From Sphingomonas sp. Leaf242 (GTDB lineage: Bacteria > Pseudomonadota > Alphaproteobacteria > Sphingomonadales > Sphingomonadaceae): a stretch of 64,000 bases of DNA. Positions 9,343 to 17,352 of this stretch are shown here, piece after piece; within the stretch, counting starts at the first letter, position 1; every line of letters starts with the position of its first letter. The stretch lies in assembly GCF_001422045.1 (NCBI RefSeq), contig NZ_LMLW01000008.1:624501-688500 (forward strand), written 5' to 3'. Under the pieces are notes generated by a model. The model was not told the origin of the DNA, searched no databases, and was given only the letters and a program-made list of their open reading frames with translations. Made by a program: the position numbers and the translations under genes.

Positions 9343-10116
9343 TCAGCCGAGCACCAGGTTTTCGGTGGCGGCGAGCCCTTCGCGGACGATGACGAGCATG
9401 TAGTCGCCCATCGTCGGGAACGCGATCGCCAGCGTGATGACGCCGACCGCGAGGCTGGCGGGGAGGCCGACCGCGAACAGGTTGAGCGCGGGCGCGGCGC
9501 GGCTCAGCATGCCGACGACGATGTTGAGGCAGAGCAGCAGGAAGCCGACCGGGAGCGCAAGCAGCAGGCCGGCGAGAAACGCATAGCCGCCGAAGAACGC
9601 GATCGCCTTCAGCCGCTCGACGCCGATCCACGCGGCCCCCGGGGGGAGAACGTCGTAGCTGCGGACGATCAGGTCGATCAGGATAAGATGGCCGTCGACC
9701 GACAGGAACAACAGCGTCAGCATGATCGAGAAGAACTGGCCGAGCGCGGGGCTCGACTTGCCGTTCTGCGGGTCGATCGAGGAGGCGAAGCCGAGCCCCA
9801 TCGCGCCGCCGATGACTTCGGCCGCGATCATCGGCGCGGCAAAGGCGATCTGGAGCACGAAGCCGAGCGCGAGCCCGACCAGCGCTTCGGCGGCGGCGGA
9901 CAGCATCGTCGGAACGCTGAAGATGTTTTCCGGGGGCACGATCGGGTGCGCCGCGAGCACGAGGAACCCGATCGCGCCCGACAGCGTGACGCGCACGGTG
10001 ACGGGCACCGAGACGTTGCCGAACACAGGCGCGGCGATGAACGTCGCGCCGATCCGGATCATCACGAAGAAGAGCGCCCAGAGCTGGGGCTCGATCGAGA
10101 GACCGAAGCCCAACAC
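9343..10116 (-). CDS. fliR: flagellar export apparatus protein FliR
   Basis: Polytopic membrane protein that forms the export-gate spiral with FliP and FliQ. With the GTG start at 10116 it has 257 residues, the family's usual length, and several hydrophobic helices; conserved features include the MIRIGATF start region and SIDPQNG. An upstream in-frame start at 10194 would add 26 residues encoded by a palindromic repeat (10125-10160), which is implausible. The ribosome-binding purine run (GGGAAGGGAA) before GTG is itself the edge of that repeat. fliQ lies upstream across the repeat pair. Confidence 0.93.
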   Translation of the reverse strand: MLGFGLSIEPQLWALFFVMIRIGATFIAAPVFGNVSVPVTVRVTLSGAIGFLVLAAHPIVPPENIFSVPTMLSAAAEALVGLALGFVLQIAFAAPMIAAEVIGGAMGLGFASSIDPQNGKSSPALGQFFSIMLTLLFLSVDGHLILIDLIVRSYDVLPPGAAWIGVERLKAIAFFGGYAFLAGLLLALPVGFLLLCLNIVVGMLSRAAPALNLFAVGLPASLAVGVITLAIAFPTMGDYMLVIVREGLAATENLVLG

Positions 10117-10124
10117 TACTTGGT

Positions 10125-10233
10125 TCCCTTCCCGCTTGCGGGAGGGGTCAGGGGAGGGCGCGACGTACGTACTGGCGTCCGGTCGGTGGGGCACGCCCCT
10201 CCCCCGACCCCTCCCGCAAGCGGGAGGGGAGCA
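10125..10233. repeat. inverted pair of palindromic repeats, family A, between fliR and fliQ
   Basis: Two facing hairpins built on CCCGCTTGCGGGAGGGG and its complement (about 10125-10160 and 10196-10233) fill the 127 bp between fliR and fliQ. The proximal edge supplies the purine-rich sequence just before the fliR start. Confidence 0.85.
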
Positions 10234-10243
10234 GCAAGTGCAC

Positions 10244-10513
10244 TCATTTAACCAGATCCGGGATGCGCTCGAAGATCCCGATCGTGAAATCGCTCAGCAA
10301 CCCCAGGATCAAGCTCCCGAAGATCAGGATCGACACCGCGACCACCACCAGTTTCGGCACGAACGACAGCGTCTGCTCGTTGATCGACGTCGCCGCCTGG
10401 ATCATGCCGAGGATCAGCCCCGCGAGCAGCGCCGGAATCAGGATCGGTGCACTGGCGAGCGCCAGCACCCACATCGTCTGGTTCGCGACGGTCAGGAAAT
10501 ATTGCGCGTCCAT
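10244..10513 (-). CDS. fliQ: flagellar export apparatus protein FliQ
   Basis: Small export-gate membrane protein of 89 residues, the standard length, with two hydrophobic helices (about 15-40 and 55-75). It has the family-typical central segment GLILGMIQAATSINEQTLSFVP. It assembles with FliP and FliR at the centre of the MS-ring. It is isolated from its neighbours by two palindromic repeat pairs (10125-10233 and 10528-10603), an unusual spacing for genes that are often overlapping. No strong ribosome-binding site is visible. Confidence 0.96.
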   Translation of the reverse strand: MDAQYFLTVANQTMWVLALASAPILIPALLAGLILGMIQAATSINEQTLSFVPKLVVVAVSILIFGSLILGLLSDFTIGIFERIPDLVK

Positions 10514-10527
10514 GGCTTACAAAACTG

Positions 10528-10603
10528 CCGTTCGTGCTGAGCGAAGTCGAAGCACAGGAGTCTCAGGCCCTTCGACTTCGCTCAGGGCGAACGGTAGGTG
10601 TGG
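10528..10603. repeat. inverted pair of palindromic repeats, family D, between fliQ and fliP
   Basis: The sequence GTTCGTGCTGAGCGAAGTCG and a facing copy CTTCGACTTCGCTCAGGGCG form an inverted pair in the 122 bp between fliP and fliQ. It resembles REP/BIME-type intergenic elements. The spacer is about 20 bp. Confidence 0.8.
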
Positions 10604-10635
10604 GGCGAACAGGAGTGCAGGACGGTTCATCGGCT

Positions 10636-11586
10636 CTACGTCGCGAACGAGTTGGCGAGGCTGCCCATCGTCAGCGCCCAGCCGTCGACCAGCACGAACA
10701 GCAGCAACTTGAACGGCATCGAGATGATCGTCGGCGAGAGCATCGCCATGCCGAGCGACATCAGCACGGTCGCGACGACCAGATCGATGACGATGAAGGG
10801 GAGGAAGATCAGGAAGCCGATCTGGAACGCGGTCTTCAGTTCGGACGTGACGAACGCGGGGAGCAGCACGGAGAAGGGGATGTCGAGCGATGACGCGTAG
10901 GGGCCGGACTTGGCCATCTGCGCGAACATCGTGACGTCCTTGACGCGGGTCTGCTTGACCATGAACGCGTGCAAGGGCACGCCTGCGGTAGTGATCATCT
11001 GCGTGCCCGCGAGCTTCCCCGCAGCATAGGGCTGGATCGCGGTCGTGTTGATCTGGTTGATCGTCGGCGCCATGATGAAGAACGACAGGAACAGCGAAAG
11101 CCCGAGCAGCACCTGGTTCGGCGGCGTCTGCTGGAGGCCGAGCGCCTGGCGCAGGATCGCGAGCACGATGATGATCCGCGTGAAGCTGGTCATCATCAGC
11201 AGGATCCCCGGCAGGATCGTCAGCAGCCCCATGATGATGAGGACTTGCAGCGACAGCGACAGCGAGCCGCTCTGGCCGGTATTGCCCGCGGCCTGGCCGC
11301 CGAGCTGGCCGAGCGCGCGATCGACCGCGTCGCCGACGGCGGGGTTGGTCGGGGCGGGGACGCCCTGCGCGAAGGCGGGCATCGCGAGGAAGAGTGCGAG
11401 GAGGACGGCGAGGCCTATCCACACTAAACTGTTTCCCCGCGAACGCGGGGATCCAGGGTTACGGATCGCGCCGTTCGTGGCTCCTGGATTCCCGCGTTCG
11501 CGGGAAAACGGGGAGCGCTTCGGCGCGGTAAACAGGGCAGGGCCCGAGCCTTTCCGCGTAACCGTCGGACGAGCGACCGCGCTCAT
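10636..11586 (-). CDS. fliP: flagellar export apparatus protein FliP with repeat-derived N-terminal extension
   Basis: Core export-gate membrane protein. From about residue 55 the sequence is a normal FliP: a cleavable Sec signal (LAVLLALFLAMPAFAQ), then LLTILPGILLMMTSFTRII and conserved helices to the end. The ATG at 11586 overlaps the fliO stop (ATGA) but yields about 54 extra residues, much of which is encoded by an inverted palindromic repeat pair (11431-11508). A GTG at 11424, just before the signal peptide, would give a normal 262-residue precursor. Either the repeat landed within a leader and GTG is now used, or the signal peptide is internal; I cannot decide from sequence. Confidence 0.88.
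   Translation of the reverse strand: MSAVARPTVTRKGSGPALFTAPKRSPFSRERGNPGATNGAIRNPGSPRSRGNSLVWIGLAVLLALFLAMPAFAQGVPAPTNPAVGDAVDRALGQLGGQAAGNTGQSGSLSLSLQVLIIMGLLTILPGILLMMTSFTRIIIVLAILRQALGLQQTPPNQVLLGLSLFLSFFIMAPTINQINTTAIQPYAAGKLAGTQMITTAGVPLHAFMVKQTRVKDVTMFAQMAKSGPYASSLDIPFSVLLPAFVTSELKTAFQIGFLIFLPFIVIDLVVATVLMSLGMAMLSPTIISMPFKLLLFVLVDGWALTMGSLANSFAT
11431..11508. repeat. inverted pair of palindromic repeats, family B, at the fliP 5' end
   Basis: Two facing hairpins, CCCGCGAACGCGGG with an ATCCAGG flank (11431-11458) and its reverse (11481-11508), separated by about 22 bp. They lie within the open frame upstream of the FliP signal peptide. Related copies occur at 38401-38496 and near 41291-41343. 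Confidence 0.85.
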
Positions 11587-11837
11587 GCGTCGACCTTGTC
11601 GATCAGGTGCACGCCGCCACGCCCGACCGAGACGAGCAGCCGGCGGCCCTCGAAATCGATCACCGCGAGGCGCAGGCCCGGCGAGATCATCATCGTTTCC
11701 TTGACGCCGATCAGCCGCGTCGAGGGCTTGCCCGGGATCCGGCTCTCGAACTTGCGCCACAGATACAGGCAGCCGAACATCAGCCCGCACACCAGTGGCA
11801 GCAGGATGACGAGCTTGAGGATATAGGTCCAGAGCAT
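11583..11837 (-). CDS. fliO: flagellar biosynthesis protein FliO-like
   Basis: Short single-pass membrane protein of 84 residues, proposed to assist assembly of the FliP ring. It has one hydrophobic helix at residues 5-27 and a small beta-rich cytoplasmic domain with RLAVIDFEGRRLLVSVGRGGVHLI, the pattern seen in FliO. Identity is supported mainly by its place between fliN and fliP, since FliO is poorly conserved. It overlaps fliP as ATGA and starts 5 bp after the fliN stop. Confidence 0.82.
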   Translation of the reverse strand: MLWTYILKLVILLPLVCGLMFGCLYLWRKFESRIPGKPSTRLIGVKETMMISPGLRLAVIDFEGRRLLVSVGRGGVHLIDKVDA

Positions 11838-11842
11838 CGGGC

Positions 11843-12133
11843 TCAGCCGCGCTTGTCGGGGCTGACGAGCTCGGTCATCCGCACGCCGAAGCGCTCGCCG
11901 ACCGTGACGACTTCGCCGCGGCCGATCAGCGTGCCGTTGACGAACACGTCGAGGAGTTCGTTCGCCTGGCGATCAAGCTCGATCACGCTGGATTCGCCCA
12001 GCGCGAGCAGTTCGCGCAATGTCAGGCTGGTCGAGCCGATCTCGACGGTCAGCTTGACGTCGACATCCTGGAGCAGCCGGAAATTGGCGGCGACGGCGGC
12101 GTCGACTGGGAAGCCTCCGGTCATGTCGTTCAT
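11843..12133 (-). CDS. fliN: flagellar motor switch protein FliN
   Basis: C-ring protein of 96 residues made of one SpoA/surface-presentation domain. Visible conserved segments are VDVKLTVEIGSTSLTLRELLAL, a Glu/Leu turn, and the C-terminal GRGEVVTVGERFGVRMTELV typical of FliN. It binds FliM at the bottom of the motor and takes part in rotation switching. The ATG at 12133 overlaps the end of fliM (12130), so the two are translationally coupled; a longer frame upstream is antisense or shadow sequence. Confidence 0.95.
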   Translation of the reverse strand: MNDMTGGFPVDAAVAANFRLLQDVDVKLTVEIGSTSLTLRELLALGESSVIELDRQANELLDVFVNGTLIGRGEVVTVGERFGVRMTELVSPDKRG

Positions 12134-13092
12134 GCTGCAAATCCTTCGTCGAAACTGGTAATCGAGGTGAGCTGGATGGCGGCGAAGCCATTGGACGTGC
12201 CGACCGTGCCGCAGCCGAGCCGGTTGTTGCCGACCATCACCGGCACGTCGCCCGAGATGGTGATCGGAATCACGTCGCCGGGCTTCAGGTCCATCAGCAT
12301 GGTCAGCTTGACGACCGGCTCGGCGAGCACCGAGCGGATCGGGAAGCGCACGTTCATGGCGGCCCGCGTCAGCTCGGTGCGCCAGGCCGGATCGGGCTCG
12401 GCCGACTTGCCGACGACCTTCGCGGTCAGCGACGGCGCATGCGGCTTCAGTGCTGAGACGGGGTAGACGAGGTCGAGGAACACCGGCTTTGCAGCTCCGG
12501 CGGCGATGCCGAAGCGCGTGACGATCATCGCGTCCTCGCCGTCGAGATCGGCGATCATCGCCGGGTTCACCTCGACGCGGGTCGGCAGGAAGTCGAACCG
12601 CGCCATCGGCTCCCACGCGGTCTTTAACGGCGCGGCGATCATCTGGCCGATCCGCGCGACCATCGCTTCGGCGGCGGGCGAGAACTCGGTTGGCAGCGTG
12701 TGCGGCGCGGCACCGGTGCCGCCGAAGAACATGTCGAGCATCTCGAGCACGAACTTGCCGTCCATGATGCACAGCGCCTGCGCCATCCCCGGAGTCATGA
12801 TCAGCGGCAGCCACGCGGTCAGCGCATCGCTGCGCTCCGCGCGGTAATCGGTGAAGCGCTGGACCACCAAAGGCTCGGCCCAGCAGCGGACCTCCTGGCG
12901 CAGCAACGGCTCGAACACGCCGCGCAAACCGCGTGCGAACCGTGCCGAGAGATGCTGCAACGAATGCAGGTCGCCGAACGGATTGAGCTTGGCCCCGCCG
13001 AGCACGCCCTGATGCAGCACGCCGTCCTTGGGCGCGCCGGAGCGATCCCGGTCGCGTCGCTCGCGTGTCTTTGCTGAGGCCTCGTTAACCAT
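12130..13092 (-). CDS. fliM: flagellar motor switch protein FliM
   Basis: Middle-domain C-ring protein of 320 residues that links FliG to FliN and receives CheY-P. The N-terminus is Arg/Asp-rich and lacks an obvious LSQxEIDALL CheY-binding motif, which is unusual but also seen in some alphaproteobacteria. The CheC-like middle domain (about 45-230) contains LEMLDMFFGGTG, and a SpoA domain ends the protein (LMDLKPGDVIPI). It lies between fliL and fliN with 3-4 bp spacing or overlap. Confidence 0.92.
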   Translation of the reverse strand: MVNEASAKTRERRDRDRSGAPKDGVLHQGVLGGAKLNPFGDLHSLQHLSARFARGLRGVFEPLLRQEVRCWAEPLVVQRFTDYRAERSDALTAWLPLIMTPGMAQALCIMDGKFVLEMLDMFFGGTGAAPHTLPTEFSPAAEAMVARIGQMIAAPLKTAWEPMARFDFLPTRVEVNPAMIADLDGEDAMIVTRFGIAAGAAKPVFLDLVYPVSALKPHAPSLTAKVVGKSAEPDPAWRTELTRAAMNVRFPIRSVLAEPVVKLTMLMDLKPGDVIPITISGDVPVMVGNNRLGCGTVGTSNGFAAIQLTSITSFDEGFAA

Positions 13093-13095
13093 GCC

Positions 13096-13722
13096 TCACT
13101 GAACAACGAAACTGGTAAAGTAAACGTTACCGATGCCGCCGAAGCCTTCCTTCTGCTTGAGCGTATCGTTGATCGCTTTCGCCAGGCGGACCTGCAGCTG
13201 GCGCTTGCCGTCGCTGCTCATCACCTGCTCCTCGGTCGTGTCGCCGAGCGCCATCAGGATCGCCGAGCGGACCGCGATGTCGTTGGTTTTCAAATTGGTG
13301 ATGACGGTGTCGTCGTACGGCGTGGCGACCGCGATGCCGACCTGGACGAAGTGCGACGAGTCCTGGAGATTCGAGGTGAATTCCTTCTCCATCGGGTAAT
13401 AGGTCGACGCGTATTTGTCGCCGCCCTCTCCTGCGGGGGGCTTCATCCCGTGGTTTTCGGGCGCGGCCTCATCGCCGCCATGACCGCCGCCTTCGCCGCC
13501 TTCGGTGGGATGCTTCTGCTCGCTTTTGGGGACGAGCTTGGGCTTGCCGTCGTCGGCCGCCGCAGCGTGACCGCCGCCGAGCAGGCCGGCGTTCGACGCA
13601 TACACGCCCGCGCCGACGCCGCCGCCGACCAGCACGATCAGCGCGACGCCGCCGATCAGGATCGTCTTCATCTTGCCCTTCTTCTTCGGGGCGGCGTCGG
13701 CAATATCTTTCTTGTCGCTCAT
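13096..13722 (-). CDS. fliL: flagellar basal body-associated protein FliL
   Basis: Single-pass inner-membrane protein that supports the stator-rotor interface and torque at high load. The 208-residue product has a Lys-rich start, a membrane helix at about 20-43, a long Gly/His/Glu low-complexity linker (50-105), and a C-terminal periplasmic stomatin-like FliL domain with FVQVGIAVATPYDD and a terminal FTSFVVQ. It is in line between fliK and fliM. Confidence 0.93.
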   Translation of the reverse strand: MSDKKDIADAAPKKKGKMKTILIGGVALIVLVGGGVGAGVYASNAGLLGGGHAAAADDGKPKLVPKSEQKHPTEGGEGGGHGGDEAAPENHGMKPPAGEGGDKYASTYYPMEKEFTSNLQDSSHFVQVGIAVATPYDDTVITNLKTNDIAVRSAILMALGDTTEEQVMSSDGKRQLQVRLAKAINDTLKQKEGFGGIGNVYFTSFVVQ

Positions 13723-13738
13723 GTCAGGGTCCTTCGGG

Positions 13739-15553
13739 TCAAGCGATTCGGGTGTCTTCGTGCGCGTCGTCGATCACCGCGGCTGGCGCGGTCGTCGGGC
13801 GATTCGGAGAGTGCGGCGCGGTGGGTGTGCGCTGCTGGCTGGAGCTGGCGGCATTGTCACCGAGCATGCCCTGGCCGAGCTTCAGCCCGCGTGCTTCGGC
13901 GAGTTCGACGAGCCGCGGCTGCGCGTCCTGCAACAGCGTGCGCGTCGTGGCCTGGTCGGCGGTGAAATGAACGTGGACGGTATCGCCGTCCTTGCGCATC
14001 GAGACGTCGATCGCGCCGAGCGCGTCGGGGACCAGGCGGATCCGCGTATCGGTCGCATCGGCGGCGTTGCGCAGGATCTCGATGCGCTCGATCATCGCGT
14101 GCGGCCAGCGCTCCTGTCGCATGTCGAGCGGGGTTTGCTGCGCCTCGGCGGTCTTGATCGTCAGCGGCGATACCGGCGCGCCGGCGGCGATCGACGGCAC
14201 GCTCGGATCGGTCGCGTCGCGCTCGTCGCGCGCCTTGGCGGCCTGGATCGCGGCGCCGAACACCTGGCTGGCCGAGGCGACGGTGCCGGGTTGCGGCTGG
14301 ACCGCGACGGGCTGCGCGAGCGTGAGCGCGACGGGGGTGGTCGCCTCGGTCGCGGTCCAGCGCGGCGTGGCCGGCGCGGCGTCGGTGGCCGGCGCTGGCA
14401 CCGACGATTGCGCGGTCGAACCGGGTTCGGTCGCAAGACCGAGTGGGGGAATCACGCTTGAGATTTGTGGCGCGACGGGCACGGTCGCCGCAAACGCCAC
14501 GATCTGCAACGGCGGAGCCGCAGCGGGCGTGGTGGTGACCGGGGTGACGGGCGTCAGGGTGACCGGCGTGACTTCCCGCGGTGAGATCTGGCTACGATCG
14601 ACCACGCCCACCGCAGTTCGCGGCGAGGCTGTGGCGACGGGTAGGGCGCTGAGCTGCGCGACTGGGCGTGGCGCGATCGGGATTTGCAGAATTGCGGATG
14701 GCGCGACGGGGATCGCCGTTGGCGCAGCCGGTTCGGCCTGTGCGAGCTTCGGCGCGCTGCGAGATTGCCGTGGGGCCGTGGTGATCGAGGTCGTGAGGTT
14801 CGGTTCCGCGGCCATGAGAGGCTTTGCGTCTGCCGCACCTGTAGCGACGGGCTTTGCGGCACCGATCGCCGATCCGGCGGGCGCGACGGTGTAATCGGCC
14901 ACGATCATCTTGGTGGCTTCGGGCGGCGGCGAGGGCGTGAGTGGCGTGACCAGCGGGATGTTCGGGTTGGCGTGCGCAAAGGGCTGAGCGAGAATCGGCT
15001 GAGCGATCACGGGCTGATCGGGCAGCGCCGGTTGATCGACGAGCGTCGCGTCGGCGGTGTCGTCCGACGGGGTCGTCGGGGTGTCGCTCTTGGACTTGCC
15101 GCCGCGGGGCGCGATCGCGAACGCCGCGGGACGCGCTGCATTAGGGCTCGGACGCGGGGCGGTGGTGCGTTTGGCGAGGTCGGGCGTCGCGGGCTCCGGA
15201 TCTGCCAGGATTGCTGGTTGTACGAGCGTTAGCGATGTCGGGCGCGGGCCTGCCGCGAGCGGCTCGGCGAGGAGAGTGACGATTGCCGGGGCGATCGGCT
15301 GTGCACTCTCCGTCACGATCGGGGTCGGCAAGGTGTTGCCGGTCGCGGCGGCGTCCTGCCGGATGATCGTGCCGGGCGACAGCGCCGGGATTGCGACGAT
15401 CGGCATCGGTGGCGTCGACGCACCCTCCGCGCCGGCGTCGTCGTTCGCCTGCGCGAAGGAGCCCGCGAAATCGCCCGGCGCCCGCCCGTTCTGCACGGTC
15501 GTCGACCGCGCCGGGGTCGGCAGCGTGGGAGATAGGGTCGGGGTCGGGATCAT
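13739..15553 (-). CDS. fliK: flagellar hook-length control protein FliK
   Basis: Secreted molecular ruler that sets hook length and triggers the FlhB switch. About 604 residues, very rich in Pro, Ala, Thr and Val over residues 1-460, which fits the disordered ruler part. The C-terminal domain (about 480-570) has the FliK pattern RIRLVPDALGAIDVSMRKDG followed by VHFTADQATTRTLLQDAQPRL and a conserved Leu-rich end. It is longer than E. coli FliK (375), which is common in this order. An upstream GTG at 15580 is an alternative start; neither has a clear ribosome-binding site. Confidence 0.9.
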   Translation of the reverse strand: MIPTPTLSPTLPTPARSTTVQNGRAPGDFAGSFAQANDDAGAEGASTPPMPIVAIPALSPGTIIRQDAAATGNTLPTPIVTESAQPIAPAIVTLLAEPLAAGPRPTSLTLVQPAILADPEPATPDLAKRTTAPRPSPNAARPAAFAIAPRGGKSKSDTPTTPSDDTADATLVDQPALPDQPVIAQPILAQPFAHANPNIPLVTPLTPSPPPEATKMIVADYTVAPAGSAIGAAKPVATGAADAKPLMAAEPNLTTSITTAPRQSRSAPKLAQAEPAAPTAIPVAPSAILQIPIAPRPVAQLSALPVATASPRTAVGVVDRSQISPREVTPVTLTPVTPVTTTPAAAPPLQIVAFAATVPVAPQISSVIPPLGLATEPGSTAQSSVPAPATDAAPATPRWTATEATTPVALTLAQPVAVQPQPGTVASASQVFGAAIQAAKARDERDATDPSVPSIAAGAPVSPLTIKTAEAQQTPLDMRQERWPHAMIERIEILRNAADATDTRIRLVPDALGAIDVSMRKDGDTVHVHFTADQATTRTLLQDAQPRLVELAEARGLKLGQGMLGDNAASSSQQRTPTAPHSPNRPTTAPAAVIDDAHEDTRIA

Positions 15554-15599
15554 GCAGGATACTCGTTCGGGCGGCGGCACGGCGCCGGTCCGCTAGCGC

Positions 15600-16025
15600 T
15601 CAGCAAGGATCGTGCCGAACCTTTCGGAACGCGGGCGATTCCTCCATCGCGCGGATCGCCTTCAGCACCGCGTCGGCATCGGCACGCGCGAGCAGCTTTT
15701 CGACCGCACTCTGGTCGCGCTTGGCGGCGCGGGTCGCTTCGGCTGCGCGGCCGACATGATGTTCGGCGGCCTGCATCCGCTCGACCGCGGCGTCGGCGGA
15801 TTTCTGCAGGCGTTCGCGGTAATGCGCGGCGGCGCCCAGCGACACGGCGACCTGTGTCTCGTGGACCGGCGCGACCGCGTCGACGAGCAGCGCGATACGC
15901 CCGGACAACAGCTGTTCGCTCGCGAACTTGTCGTGCGCGCGCGCTTCGTCGGCGCGGGTCAAGCCGAGCTGGAGCGTGCGGACGCGGTGGATGCGCGCCA
16001 GGGTCTTGCCGCGAGCATCCGCCAT
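15600..16025 (-). CDS. fliJ: flagellar export protein FliJ
   Basis: A 141-residue, almost wholly helical protein with heptad patterning across residues 20-130, as expected of FliJ, the coiled-coil stalk-like partner of the FliI ATPase. Family resemblance is weak at residue level, as usual, so the name rests on length, predicted coiled coil and its place directly after fliI (1 bp gap) and before fliK. It acts on the cytoplasmic side of the export gate. Confidence 0.82.
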   Translation of the reverse strand: MADARGKTLARIHRVRTLQLGLTRADEARAHDKFASEQLLSGRIALLVDAVAPVHETQVAVSLGAAAHYRERLQKSADAAVERMQAAEHHVGRAAEATRAAKRDQSAVEKLLARADADAVLKAIRAMEESPAFRKVRHDPC

Positions 16026-16026
16026 C

Positions 16027-17352
16027 TCAGCCGCCGAAGACGCCGGTCAGTTCGGCCACAGCATCGGCGAGCGAGACGTTCTCGTCGGCATCCTGGCGGA
16101 TATATTCCATGACCGCGGGGTGGCACGCGATCGCCGCGTCGATCGCAGGATCGGCGCCGTGGCGATACGCGCCCATCAGCACGAGATCGCGGTTTTCCTC
16201 ATAGGTGGCGAGGTGGCGGCGCAGCGTGCGGGCGGCCGCGGCGTGGGGGGCGTCGACGATGTCGGTCATCACGCGGCTGACCGAGGGACCGATGTCGATC
16301 GCCGGGTACACGCCGCGCTCGGCGAGCTGGCGGTTTAGGACGATATGGCCGTCGAGGATCGAGCGCGCCGAATCGACCACCGGATCGTTGCCATCGTCGC
16401 CGTCGGCGAGCACCGTGTAGATCGCGGTGATCGAGCCGCCGGTGTGGACGTCGACGCCCGCGCGCTCGATCAGGTTCGGGAGCATGGCGATCGCGGACGG
16501 CGGATAGCCGCGCGCGGATGCGGGTTCGCCGAGCGCGAGGCCGATCTCGCGACCGGCATGCGCGACGCGGGTCAGCGAATCCATGATCAGGAGGACCTTC
16601 TTACCCTCGTCGCGGAAAGCCTCTGCGATCGCGTGCGCGCGGAGTGCACCGCGGATGCGGAGGACGGGCGAATGGTTGGCGGGGACCGCGACGACCACCG
16701 AGCGTTTGCGCGCTTCGCCGGCGACCTTCGTCTCGAGGAAGTCGGCGACTTCGCGTGAGCGCTCGCCGATCAGGCCGATCACGATCACATCGGCCTGCGC
16801 GGCACGGACGATCATGCCGAGCAGCACCGACTTGCCGACGCCCGAGCCGGCCATGATGCCGACGCGCTGGCCTTGGCCGATCGTCAGCAGGCCGTTGATC
16901 GCGCGGACGCCGACGTCGAGCGGTTCGCGCACGCGGCCACGATCGAGCGGCGACTGGAGTTTCCCCGCGAGCGGCCAGCGCGCCGCGCCGCGGATCGGGC
17001 CTAGTCCGTCTATCGGCTTGCCGGCGCCGTCGACGACGCGACCTAGCAGCGCGGCACCGACTTCGGCCTCGCCGGGCGCACCGATCGGCTTGACCGGCGC
17101 GCGTGGCAGCAATGCGGCGGCGCCGCCGAGGTTCATCATCAACGTACGGCCGTTGCGAAAGCCGATGACCTCGGCCTCGACGCTCGCCGCCCCTTCGCCG
17201 ACCTGACAGACGGTGCCGACCGGCAGCGTCAGCCCGACCGCTTCCATGAGCAGGCCATCGAACGAAGCGAGACGGCCGGAAACCTTGGGCTTGGCGACGA
17301 AATCGGCGTTGGAGAGGGTTTCGAGATAATCGGCGGTGAAGCGGTTCAACAT
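16027..17352 (-). CDS. fliI: flagellum-specific ATP synthase FliI
   Basis: Hexameric ATPase that energises unloading of export substrates. The product is 441 residues from the ATG at 17352 (MLNRFTADYL), which overlaps the fliH stop by a few bases; a start at 17400 would run deep into fliH. The Walker A motif GSGVGKS has its lysine at residue 174, the Walker B region is VLLIMDSLTRVAHAGREIGLALGEP, and the ATPase signature follows as PSAIAMLPNLIERAG. It is the cytoplasmic partner of FliH and FliJ, encoded on either side. Confidence 0.97.
   Translation of the reverse strand: MLNRFTADYLETLSNADFVAKPKVSGRLASFDGLLMEAVGLTLPVGTVCQVGEGAASVEAEVIGFRNGRTLMMNLGGAAALLPRAPVKPIGAPGEAEVGAALLGRVVDGAGKPIDGLGPIRGAARWPLAGKLQSPLDRGRVREPLDVGVRAINGLLTIGQGQRVGIMAGSGVGKSVLLGMIVRAAQADVIVIGLIGERSREVADFLETKVAGEARKRSVVVAVPANHSPVLRIRGALRAHAIAEAFRDEGKKVLLIMDSLTRVAHAGREIGLALGEPASARGYPPSAIAMLPNLIERAGVDVHTGGSITAIYTVLADGDDGNDPVVDSARSILDGHIVLNRQLAERGVYPAIDIGPSVSRVMTDIVDAPHAAAARTLRRHLATYEENRDLVLMGAYRHGADPAIDAAIACHPAVMEYIRQDADENVSLADAVAELTGVFGG

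Noticed and set aside
13085..13092. TTAACCAT, an exact CtrA half-site
   Set aside because: It is formed by the fliM start codons (Met-Val-Asn) on the other strand, with no second half-site 7 bp away and no promoter role expected at a coupled junction.
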